DNA from: Cytidiella melzeri
Lineage: Eukaryota; Basidiomycota; Agaricomycetes; Polyporales; Irpicaceae
Reading direction: 5' to 3'
Length of the DNA: 10,205 nucleotides
Assembly: GCA_022592445.1 (NCBI GenBank)
Contig: JABYQR010000728.1
Span: forward strand, 1 to 10,205
Below, piece by piece: positions 1-6,888 of the stretch. Below the pieces are notes generated by a model, which ran no database searches, was not told the origin of the DNA, and was given only the letters and a program-made list of their open reading frames with translations. Position 1 is the first letter of the stretch; the number at the start of each line of letters is the position of its first letter. Made by a program: the position numbers and the translations under genes.

Positions 1-185
1 AGGTGCATTTGTTATGGGTAACACCTTTGATAAGCAGCCTGATCTGGAACAGTTGCTTTGCTGGGTAAATGTAATACAGTTGACAATGGTGGTTGCAGGC
101 AAATCAAGCAGGCTTAAATAAAGGTAATTAGCTTACCAATGGTATCAGGGGGCTTCATATATCTTCTCATTAATTGTGTGCAGTA
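1..185 (+). repeat. Direct repeat block A, copy 1 (partial at window edge)
   Basis: This stretch is similar along its whole length to 2049-2222 in the same orientation. Shared landmarks are the GATCTGG block (41-47 and 2091-2097), the GGTTGCAGG block, ACCAATGG, and GGGCTTCATATATCTT followed by GTGCAGT. By eye the copies are roughly three-quarters identical. Similarity is present from base 1, so the repeat probably continues to the left of the window. It contains no CpG and no convincing reading frame. It directly abuts the outer end of the left palindrome arm, whereas its partner abuts the inner end of the right array. That points to a rearranged or tandemly nested element. Function unknown. 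Confidence 0.7.
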
Positions 186-793
186 TTACAATTCCTGAAG
201 AATGAAGAAGAATTGTTCCAGTGTGCTCCAGCACATTGATGCCTTTTCAGATGTGACCTTTTTGTTCCCCAAAGTGTGGGAATATGATGGCAGAATACAG
301 ACAATACCAGTGTCAATAACAAAACAATGAATACAGCTGATGGCATCACACTGGCCTTGTTATCAGCCCTTTATAACTTTGAATCAGATCACTTTTGCAA
401 TCAAAATGCAGTTTTTGATTTTTACAGACTACATGGGTACAAATCTGTACATAATATACACCATTGGATAGCCCTATCTTGTGGCAACATCTTGGTACAA
501 ACATCCTGTCAATTGAAGTGGAATTGAGCAAGTTATGGCCAGTTCACTTTAAACTGCACTGTTGCTATGATGTCAAATTCTGGTCAGGTACATGTGCAGC
601 AGTCTACAGACATTGCTTGCTCTCTAAACAAGGAATACAATTAGAAGACATGCCACACATAGTATTGGCTCTGAGCAAAAGTTACCAGTACTTTGGAAGC
701 TAACTACCAAATCTCAATCCCTACATTCTTGGACAATGTAAATTTGTGGCTGCATTAGTAGTGAGTATTGTATCTGATTGTTTCACAAAGTTT
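186..793 (+). repeat. Left outer arm of palindrome (inverted repeat)
   Basis: This is the inverted partner of 3081-3713. Matches run continuously from the terminal CAATTCCTGAAG through the block around 310-530 to the last part near 700-793. The left arm lacks about 20 bp that the right arm has (around 552-563 here, 3315-3350 there). The final ~48 bases (746-793) already resemble the end of a 143-bp unit, so the array begins with a partial unit. Small ORFs in it appear on both arms by symmetry and show no coding character. Confidence 0.85.
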
Positions 794-1508
794 CACAACT
801 GTTGATTGCTCTCTAAGCAAGAGTTACAATCAGAACACAGCCTGTGGCAGTTCCAATGGGGGTGAGGCAGTTCAGACATCAACAGGACATGGTTGCATCA
901 GCAGCAAGCACTGCGTCAAATTTTTGCACAAAGTTTCACAACCATGAGTTGCTCTCTGAGGAGGAATTAAAATCAGAACATAGCCTGTGGCAGTTCAAAT
1001 GCGGCTGAAGCAGTTCAGACATCAACAGGATGTGGTTGCATCAGCATAAAGCACTGCCTTTGATTCTTCCATACAGTTTCACAACCACCAGTTGCTCTAT
1101 AAGCAAGAGTTACAATCAGAACACAGCCTGTGGCAGTTCCAATGGGGGTGAGGCAGTTCAGACATCAACAGGACATGGTTGCATCAGCAGCAAGCACTGC
1201 GTCAAATTGTTGCACAAAGTTTCACAACCATGAGTTGCTCTCTGAGGAGGAATTAAAATCAGAACATAGCCTGTGGCAGTTCAAATGCGGCTGAAGCAGT
1301 TCAGACATCAACAGGATGTGGTTGCATCAGCATAAAGCACTGCCTTTGATTCTTCCATACAGTTTCACAACCACCAGTTGCTCTATAAGCAAGAGTTACA
1401 ATCAGAACACAGCCTGTGGCAGTTCCATTGGGGGTGAGGCAGTTCAGACATCAACAGTGCATGGTTGCATCAGCAGCAAGCACTGCATTGGATTGTTGCA
1501 CAAAGTTT
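794..1508 (+). repeat. Tandem array, five 143-bp units, left arm
   Basis: Five consecutive units of exactly 143 bp start at 794, 937, 1080, 1223 and 1366, each opening with CACAAC and closing with an AGTTT-like end. Units alternate between type A (1, 3, 5; contain GCAGCAAGCACTGC) and type B (2, 4; contain GCATAAAGCACTGCC). The two AB pairs are nearly identical over 286 bp, indicating a recent duplication of a dimer. Since 143 is not a multiple of three, no single frame can persist from unit to unit, so the short ORFs here are shadows. Confidence 0.93.
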
Positions 1509-2048
1509 TACTAGCGTTAGCAAGGCCGGCAAGCAGCAAGTACAATTCCTGAAGATTGAATGAAATATTGATTTTTGAGCCAGATTTGTAAGTAAACTTG
1601 GTGCATGTAGCAGCCTGAACAAGTAATCCTGTTGGGAATAGCTTCTTCAATGATTAATGTATGGTAATTTGGTGGTTTGTCTCCACTGGAGCACACAATT
1701 ATTCATGAAAGAAGAGGGACTGTGTTGCATTGTTTGAAGTGCAACAATGGGTGTGAGTACAAAATTAAGACATGTACAAGTTTGTGGCGTAGAGCATGGA
1801 GATAAAGATTGTTTGACATGCATCTTCTTCTTGATGATGTTGAACTATGTTAAATATTCTAGATACAATTTGGTATACTGCAGGAGCAGGGTTGCAAGTG
1901 ATTATGTTATTGATAGCAAATTGAATGAATCATCTAGCATGAAACAGTTAATTGCACCTGTGACTTTGTTACCAAAAGGAACCTGAGTTAACAACTCTGT
2001 TCCTGGTAAGGAATTTTCCAGGCCATCTGGTCATGAATATTGACTGTA
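1509..2048. other. Central spacer of palindrome, no recognisable gene
   Basis: Unique AT-rich sequence lies between the left array and block A copy 2. A 79-codon open frame at 1747-1986 (+) has no family resemblance I recognise and is probably chance. Two features echo the element termini. One is ACAATTCCTGAAGA at 1542-1555, matching the left end at 188. The other is CTGGAGCACACAATT near 1687-1701, which loosely resembles the inverted terminus at 3668-3690. These may be relics of an internal or nested end. Only three CpG dinucleotides were seen by eye. Confidence 0.5.
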
Positions 2049-2222
2049 TTACAGGCATTTTATATTGGGGACACCGTTGATAGGCAACTTGATCTGGGAT
2101 AAAGTGACTGTACTACAAATGATAAGTTTGGTTGCAGGAAAACAAGCCATACATTGATGAGGGTAGTCACCAATGGTGGCAAGGGGCTTCATATATCTTT
2201 TCATGAATCTCGTGCAGTGTTC
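2049..2222 (+). repeat. Direct repeat block A, copy 2
   Basis: Second copy of the 1-185 block, in the same orientation about 2.04 kb downstream. It sits inside the palindrome, immediately inward of the right-hand array, and ends at GTGCAGTG just before degenerate unit sequence begins. Because the copies are in direct orientation while the arms are inverted, the structure is not a simple mirror. No coding potential was seen. Confidence 0.7.
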
Positions 2223-3080
2223 ACTGCTGATGACAGAAAATTGCTTGCTAAAGAAATGAAGGGCTTGATATCCTGTTGAGGTATAAACTGCCTCATCTCC
2301 ATTGAAACTGCCACAGGCTGTGTGCAGATTGTAACTCCTGCTCATAGAGCCACTAGTGGTTGTGAAAGGCAGTGCTCTGTGGTGATGCAACCGTGTCCTG
2401 TTGATGTCTGAACTGCCTCAGCCCCACTAGAACTGCCTCATCTCCATTGAAACTGCCACAGGCTGTGTTCTGATTGTAACTCCTGCTTATAGAGCAACTA
2501 GTGGTTGTGAAACTTTGTGGAACAATCAAATGCAGTGCTTGCTTCTGATGCAACTATGTCCTGTTGATGTCTGAACTGCCTCAGCCCCACTAGAACTGCC
2601 ACAGGCTGTGCTCTGATTGTAACTCCTCCTTAGAGAGTAACTAATGGTTGTGAAATTTTGTGAACCAATTGAATGCAGCGCTGGCTGCTGATGAAACCAT
2701 GTCTAGCTGATGTCTGCATTGCCTCACCCCCATCAGAGCTGCCACAGGCTATGTTCTGATTGTAACCCCTGCTTATAGAGCAAGTGGTGGTTGTGAAACT
2801 GTATGGAAGAATCAAAGGCAGTGCTCTATGGTGATGCAACCACGGCCTGTTGATGTCTGTACTGCCTCAGCCCCATCAGAACTGCCACAGGCTATGTTCT
2901 GATTCTAACTCCTCCTGAGAGAGCAACTAATGGTTGTAAAACTTTGTGCAACAATCCAATGCAGTGCTTGCTGCTGATGCAACCATGTACTGTTGATGTC
3001 TGAACTGCCTCACCCCATTGGAACTGCCACAGGCTGTGTTCTGATTGTAACTCCTGCTTAGAAAGCAACTAATAGTTGTT
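2223..3080 (-). repeat. Tandem array, inverted 143-bp units, right arm
   Basis: Reverse-complement counterpart of the left array. Unit boundaries (GTTGTG followed by AAA) fall at 2365, 2510, 2653, 2796, 2939 and 3081. Spacings are 145, 143, 143, 143 and 142 bp, and a degenerate partial unit precedes them (2223-2364). The 2365 unit has lost its CTTTGTGGAACAATC segment and gained a second ACTGCCTC block, which explains its odd length. The 2796 unit corresponds to left type B. Units here are more diverged from one another than on the left, and the near-identical 286-bp dimer is not seen, so homogenisation took place after the arms separated. Confidence 0.9.
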
Positions 3081-3713
3081 AAACTTTGTGGAACAATCAG
3101 AAACAGTACTCACTACTAATGCAGCCACAAATTTACATTGTCCAAGAATGTAGGGATTGGGTGTGGTAGTTAGCTTCCAAAGTACTGGTAACTCTTGCTC
3201 AGAGCCAATACTATGTGTGGCATGTCTTCTAATTGTATTCCTTGTTCAGAGAGCAAGCAATGTCTGTAGACTGCTGCACATGTACTTGACCAGAATTTGA
3301 CATCATATCAAGAGTGCAGTTTGAATCTGAGTCTGAGTGACCTTTTCCAGTAGACTGGCCATAACTTGCTCAATTCCATTTCAATTGACAAAATGTTTGT
3401 ACCAAGATGTTGCCACAAGATAGGGCTATCCAATGGTGTATGATATGTACAGATTTGAACCCATGTGCAGTCTGTAAAAATCAAAAACTGCATTTTGATT
3501 GCAAAAGTGATCTGATTCAAAGTTATAAAGGGCTGATAACAAGGCCAGTGTGATGCCATCAGCTGTATTCATTGTTTTGTTACTGACACTGTTACTTTCT
3601 GTATTCTGCCACCAGATTCCCACACTTTGGGGGACAAAAAGGTCACGTCTGAAAAGGCATCAATGTGCTGGAGCACACTGGAACAATTCTTCTTCATTCT
3701 TCAGGAATTGTAA
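3081..3713 (-). repeat. Right outer arm of palindrome (inverted repeat)
   Basis: Inverted partner of 186-793, ending in CTTCAGGAATTGTAA. It is about 20 bp longer than the left arm because of an indel near 3315-3350. Apart from that, mismatches are scattered substitutions, for example CACGTC here against the complement of a TpG form on the left. Divergence rises inward, which fits loss of gene conversion with distance from the ends, or simple age. The arm ends abruptly, and a composition change follows. Confidence 0.85.
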
Positions 3714-3870
3714 CTGAACATTGCGCAGTAACCTGTTGGGATCTGATTCGTAAGGTTTGTGTTGCACAATTTCACGCTACACATGAGGCCAAGGTATGCT
3801 CTCCCTCTTTCTCTTACTCTCAGGCACTTACTCTCACTCTCCCACTCTATCCTCCTTGTCCACGTCATTC

Positions 3871-3901
<31 letters not shown>

Positions 3902-4388
3902 TCTCTCTCTTGTGTACTCAACATTGCGCAATGTCTCGTGCACACTTGTCTGCTCACACACTTGTTGGGATTTGGCAACCATGGCTTGCATTGCATGGAA
4001 GCTCAAGTTTTGTCCCTCCCCTCCCGTTTTCTCATCAGCTCCGTCTGCACCTTGATATCCTCCATTTGAGTGTGGACAAGCCCTGTCAAGTTCTGTGTGG
4101 TATTTGTTAGATGGGTGAGCGGATGTGCTGTTGGCTGGTTTGGGAGCGGCGGGGATATCAAGCAGTCCCCCAAGTTGAGATATTGGCATTGCGCATCAGA
4201 GAGCAACTCCTTGAAGCTAAGTCCCAACAACAACATTGGGGTCAGCAGTACCACTGACACAGCAATTGTAGAACAACAAGATAATGTTGGTAGAGGGGTG
4301 GGTGATGCAGAGAGCACCGAAACACAGTAAGTCGTGTCCATCATTGTTGTCCACTCACCCCATTGACCTCGGAGCGCACGTAATCACG
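3714..4388. other. Transition region without a supported gene
   Basis: No gene is supported here. Contents are a pyrimidine-rich tract (listed separately) and two short similar passages: AACATTGCGCA at 3717 and 3930, each followed within 35 bases by TGTTGGGAT. A 45-codon (+) frame at 4111-4248 ends in a glutamine-rich, coiled-coil-like stretch. A longer minus-strand frame covers 3701-4189 but includes an Arg-Glu repeat that is simply the CT microsatellite read in reverse, so it is unconvincing. This may be relic coding sequence or an intergenic spacer. Confidence 0.4.
3799..3910 (+). repeat. Polypyrimidine tract with (CT)n microsatellite
   Basis: An almost pure C/T strand from about 3799 culminates in a CT dinucleotide run from 3869 to 3910, interrupted once by an A (3887). 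Mirror-symmetric polypyrimidine tracts of this kind can form H-DNA and slip during replication. It accounts for the leucine/serine-rich and arginine/glutamate-rich translations on the two strands. Confidence 0.95.
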
Positions 4389-4450
4389 TTTACGTCCTCT
4401 TTCGAACAAGACGCGCAGAAACGCGCGTCTTGTTCAAAAGAGGACGTAAG
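4389..4450. repeat. Perfect-looking hairpin, 27-bp stem
   Basis: The left arm 4390-4416 pairs with 4423-4449 around a six-base loop (4417-4422, AGAAAC). There is a single mismatch, 4403 C opposite 4436 A. As RNA the stem extends further through a U-G pair (4389/4450) and a G-C pair (4388/4451). It is isolated, GC-rich near the loop and not followed by a T-run. It could be a MITE remnant, the joined ends of a deleted element, or a structured RNA or regulatory palindrome. The sequence alone cannot decide. Confidence 0.9.
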
Positions 4451-4944
4451 CTCTTGCCTGTCAGCACCGAGTTGCTCATTGCAGTGCCCCCAAACTGTAA
4501 GTTCCTTCGATGTTTTGCTGTGTTCTTGCTGTGTGTCTGCTGATGAGCATAGACATTGTAGTCAAGATAATTTGTATGTACATAACGCCATTCGTATTCT
4601 CGACTCTGATTCGAAACGAAAGGTCGAAATTACTATCATCGATCATGTCCCAGTGACAGCGACAGCACCTATGAGGAGTGTACAAATTGTGGCCGTCGCA
4701 TCCTACAGTGGTCAGTCTCGTGAGTCGTGCCAGTTATTGACCAGCTGCCAGAGGACGACGGCGACTACCATGTTGTCTACAACATTGCCGAATGCGTTGC
4801 ATGGCAACCCTTGGGAGGTTATGCTCTTGTACAACAACAGTGACGAACTCTCCAAGCTGACATCGTCCCCCCATCACCCCATGACTCACAGATCATCCAT
4901 TCCATACCTTCTCCTGCCCTCGCACCGCTACCGACGCCATGATC
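4451..4944. other. Upstream region of carboxypeptidase gene, two overlapping open frames of unknown status
   Basis: One frame is open without stops from 4284 to 5006 (240 codons) but runs through the hairpin and into the promoter and first codons of the next gene, so it is unlikely to be translated as such. A second frame, open at 4610-4720 and again at 4724-4840 with one stop between, reads as acidic, CxxC-containing and more protein-like peptide. I recognise neither. They may be the decayed exons of an older gene or chance. Confidence 0.3.
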
Positions 4945-4952
4945 ATATAAAG
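4945..4952 (+). promoter_or_regulatory. TATA box for carboxypeptidase gene
   Basis: ATATAAAG lies 58 bases upstream of the ATG at 5010. That spacing would place transcription start near 4975-4985 and give a short leader of about 30 nt, usual for a strongly expressed fungal secreted-enzyme gene. The leader is pyrimidine-rich (CTCTCTCCC just before the ATG). No CAAT box or binding site is certain. Confidence 0.5.
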
Positions 4953-5009
4953 TACAACACCTTGCAGTCTTCTCGCAGCACCGTGACCCTCTTGCTCTCT
5001 CCCTAGCCC

Positions 5010-6267
5010 ATGCTTCAATCTCTAGCAGCCCTAGCGGTCTGTGCTGCTGCGCTCGTCCAAGGCCAATCCGTTGGAAGCTTCCCTCACAGCTACCCAGGAG
5101 AGCCTAGCAGTGATTTCAGTCCCGAATGGCAGAACTGTACGTTGATGTGGTCCTCTTGAGCTTGACGTTCCTCACGCCACCCTGCGCTGTTGCTCTCCAG
5201 ACCTTCAAGTTACACACCCGCTCCCAAACATTTCCTTCCCTCTGGGACGCAATTGGGCAGGCAACATTCCAGTGGGCAGAGCGGGCCATCCCAACGACAC
5301 GCTTTTCTTTTGGGTGTTTGAAAAAGAGAACGGGTCCTTGACATCCAACTCGAGCGAGGATCCATGGGGAATATGGCTAAACGGAGGGTACGTTTCTTTT
5401 TTTTTTCTCTGTTTTTTTTCAGTGTCGTCGCCAACATTTTGACATGCGTAGACCGGGCTTGTTGAGCATGTTAGGGCTATTCTTCAAGGTGCGCCGTCCG
5501 CCGGTCTCGCTTTGCGTTTCGGCGTTTTTTTTTGACGTTTTGCGTAGAACGGTCCGCTGCACGTCGCAGATGACTACTCGTTGTTCTCAAACAACAACAG
5601 CTGGGACAAACTCACGGATTACATATGGATTGACCAGCCCGTGTAAGTATTGCCTTTTTTTTCTTTTTGACTGCACACATTTTCTCATAATGTCTTTCCA
5701 GAGATGTTGGATTCGGCACTGTAGATCAGAACAGCTTTGGTACACGCCTTTTTGTTTCCACGCGTGGACTAATAGCCTTCGTGCAGTGCCTGACGAAGAT
5801 CAGATGGCCATCGACTTTGCGCGCCCGCATCTCATACCTTTCCGTCATCTCCTCACTCGTCTTTGATAGTTTGGTTTTCTCACCAACCTAGTCAAGGTCT
5901 TTCCCGGCCTCAAGACACGCCCGTTGCATCTCACAGGAGAGAGGTATGCCAGAACTGACATCGTGCGTTGCTTTGAATTCGCCTTTGTTCATCTGAATTG
6001 ACTGTTCACCGATTCAAAGCCGTACATTACGAAAGCTTACTTTGGACTGACTGATCCACCCGTCAACCTCACCAAAATTGCTGTAGGAGACGGCACAATT
6101 GGAAGCGCTATCGTCTTTGAAATCCTTCCCACAGTAAGTGCACCTCTTCCTTCTTTCCCTAAAAGTGTACTCACTACTAGGTGCAGTTGACAGTTATCGA
6201 GACGTACCCTCAGCTCATTGGGTATGTCCCGGACGTCTACAACTACTTCAAAACGCAGTACGTCTGA
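5010..6267 (+). CDS. S10 serine carboxypeptidase-like, truncated and lacking catalytic serine
   Basis: S10 enzymes remove C-terminal amino acids from peptides in vacuole or medium using a Ser-Asp-His triad. Exons inferred from family motifs and splice sites are 5010-5136, 5201-5387, 5452-5488, 5548-5642, 5702-5739, 5787-5818, 5870-5962, 6020-6133 and 6187-6267, giving 267 aa in frame throughout. Residues 1-18 form a signal peptide (MLQSLAALAVCAAALVQG). Six N-glycosylation sequons follow. The substrate-binding WLNGGPG lies at about 101-107, with LLS where SSS is usual. IDQPV is at 145-149, followed by D150 where the family has Gly. The nucleophile motif reads GERYAR at 195-200, so Ser is replaced by Arg197. 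Family members run to about 450-550 aa; the Asp/His half is missing, and similarity ends near residue 265, 110 bp before a retrotransposon LTR. This is most likely an inactive, disrupted gene. A non-catalytic secreted protein is possible but less likely. Confidence 0.85.
5819..5869 (+). other. Non-canonical GC-AG intron 6 of carboxypeptidase gene
   Basis: The 51-nt insertion between the codons for Phe172 and Phe173 must be removed to keep the conserved DFFGFLTNLV stretch. It ends in GATAG and has a CTCAC branch-like site near 5852, but its donor is GCGCGC instead of GT. Intron 3 of the same gene has the donor GTGCGC, so a T-to-C change in a GT donor is the simplest origin. GC-AG introns are a known minority class. 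Without splicing, translation stops at 5864-5866. Confidence 0.7.
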
Positions 6268-6354
6268 CACGGAGACAAGGCTCGACGTGACAAACAGGGA
6301 CACGAAGTGGATGACGACGAAGTGGTGGTGGTAGGCGTGAAGCTCAATACTCTC

Positions 6355-6467
6355 ACCAGCTATAAACCTTATACAGATGTCTAGCCCAGTAAAGACCAAG
6401 TTAGTATTGTGACTACCAGCTATGTAGTACAAGAGGGGGTTGCTTACCTAGCCCAGTAAAGACCAAG
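6355..6467. repeat. Duplicated 20-bp motif at LTR/flank junction
   Basis: CTAGCCCAGTAAAGACCAAG occurs exactly at 6381-6400 and 6448-6467. Each copy is preceded by ACCAGCTAT (6355-6363 and 6415-6423) with different sequence between. On the element's strand this lies in the R-U5 part of the LTR, downstream of its TATA box. The left copy crosses the LTR boundary I favour, so either the boundary is further left or the insertion fell beside a pre-existing LTR fragment. Confidence 0.8.
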
Positions 6468-6503
6468 AGGTCGAGATGGGGGCTAGGAGCGTACATGCAG
6501 CGG

Positions 6504-6511
6504 TATATATA
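6504..6511 (-). promoter_or_regulatory. LTR TATA box
   Basis: TATATATA, in the context TCTATATATACC on the minus strand, lies about 510 bases into the LTR. Transcription would begin near 6475-6480, making U3 about 540 bp and R plus U5 about 100 bp. This fits a promoter for the retrotransposon's genomic RNA. Confidence 0.6.
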
Positions 6512-6598
6512 GACTTCAGGGACCTGCGCACAGACCATGTTGAGGGCAGGCTTTGCAAGAAGCCGTGTGAACGAAGAACAAAAGAACTACCTAAAGTA

Positions 6599-6888
6599 GA
6601 ACAATAGCTATTGTCTAGACCTTGCCAAGAACTCTACCCGTGAGAGAATCTATCTAAAAGGAGACCAACTATTGTATTCCATTCCCACACCTGTGAGAAC
6701 ATCCTTCCATAAAGAGAACAATAGGGAAAGAACAATAAGGAGCCCATGTGGATGGTATCTATGACGTCAAACCCTAGCTATGGGCTGAGCCATGTGTCTG
6801 TAGCCATGTGGTCTTACTTAAGCTAAGTCACATGCCAGTGTGACGTAGTAGCAAGTAATGTGACCGTGTGGAGCGTCTAAGCCACGTG
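6599..6888. promoter_or_regulatory. Candidate U3 regulatory motifs of the LTR
   Basis: Upstream of the LTR TATA box are three copies of GAACAATA (6599, 6716, 6730). The first lies at a perfect 14-bp palindrome, ACAATAGCTATTGT (6601-6614). There is also a full CRE-type TGACGTCA (6762-6769) and a CACGTG E-box (6883-6888), with several related ACATG/CATGTG hexamers between 6749 and 6833. CRE and E-box sites bind bZIP and bHLH factors in fungi. Any role here is inferred from position only. Confidence 0.4.

Larger units (their letters stand above)
186..3713. mobile_element. Foldback-like palindromic element with tandem-repeat arms
   Basis: The two ends are inverted copies. TTACAATTCCTGAAGAATGA at 186 is mirrored exactly at the end at 3713, and the mirror continues through the outer 600 bp at over 90% identity by eye. 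Inside each outer segment lies an inverted array of 143-bp units, and the arms are separated by a unique spacer. Long terminal inverted repeats made partly of tandem subrepeats are the hallmark of foldback (FB-like) transposons. That family link is my inference from architecture, because no transposase is present. If the TIR is read as starting at CAATTCCTG, a TA dinucleotide flanks both ends (187-188 and 3711-3712), which would fit a TA target duplication. Those bases may equally be part of the TIR. An alternative explanation is a satellite-like palindrome formed by inverted duplication. Confidence 0.6.

Noticed and set aside
1030..1552. Paired ORFs with the same start (MWLHQHKALPL...) as a duplicated gene family
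   Set aside because: They are the same frame read in consecutive copies of a 143-bp tandem repeat. The period is not divisible by three, the frame is lost in adjacent units, and equivalent ORFs appear on the opposite strand in the other arm.
794..3080. CRISPR array
   Set aside because: Units are contiguous 143-bp tandem copies without short repeats and unique spacers, in an intron-containing eukaryotic context.
3701..4189. 162-codon minus-strand ORF and 98-134-codon plus-strand ORFs
   Set aside because: Their most striking feature, Arg-Glu or Leu-Ser runs, is the CT microsatellite read in different frames. No family resemblance was found outside it.
4284..5006. 240-codon plus-strand ORF as a gene
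   Set aside because: It runs through the 27-bp-stem hairpin, the TATA box and almost to the ATG of the carboxypeptidase, with no recognisable domain and Ser/Thr/His-rich irregular composition.
5444..5866. Unspliced 140-codon ORF as a separate protein
   Set aside because: It reads through introns 3-6 of the S10 gene. Only the short exon pieces match the family.
6258..6297. A tenth 40-nt intron continuing the carboxypeptidase
   Set aside because: GTACGT...ACAAACAG is a plausible intron by signal, but the sequence after it (QDTKWMTTKWWW then stop) has no S10 similarity, so splicing would not restore the protein.
6037..6432. 131-codon minus-strand ORF
   Set aside because: It lies antisense across carboxypeptidase exons 8-9 and intron 8 and into the LTR. 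It is a shadow of the coding strand.
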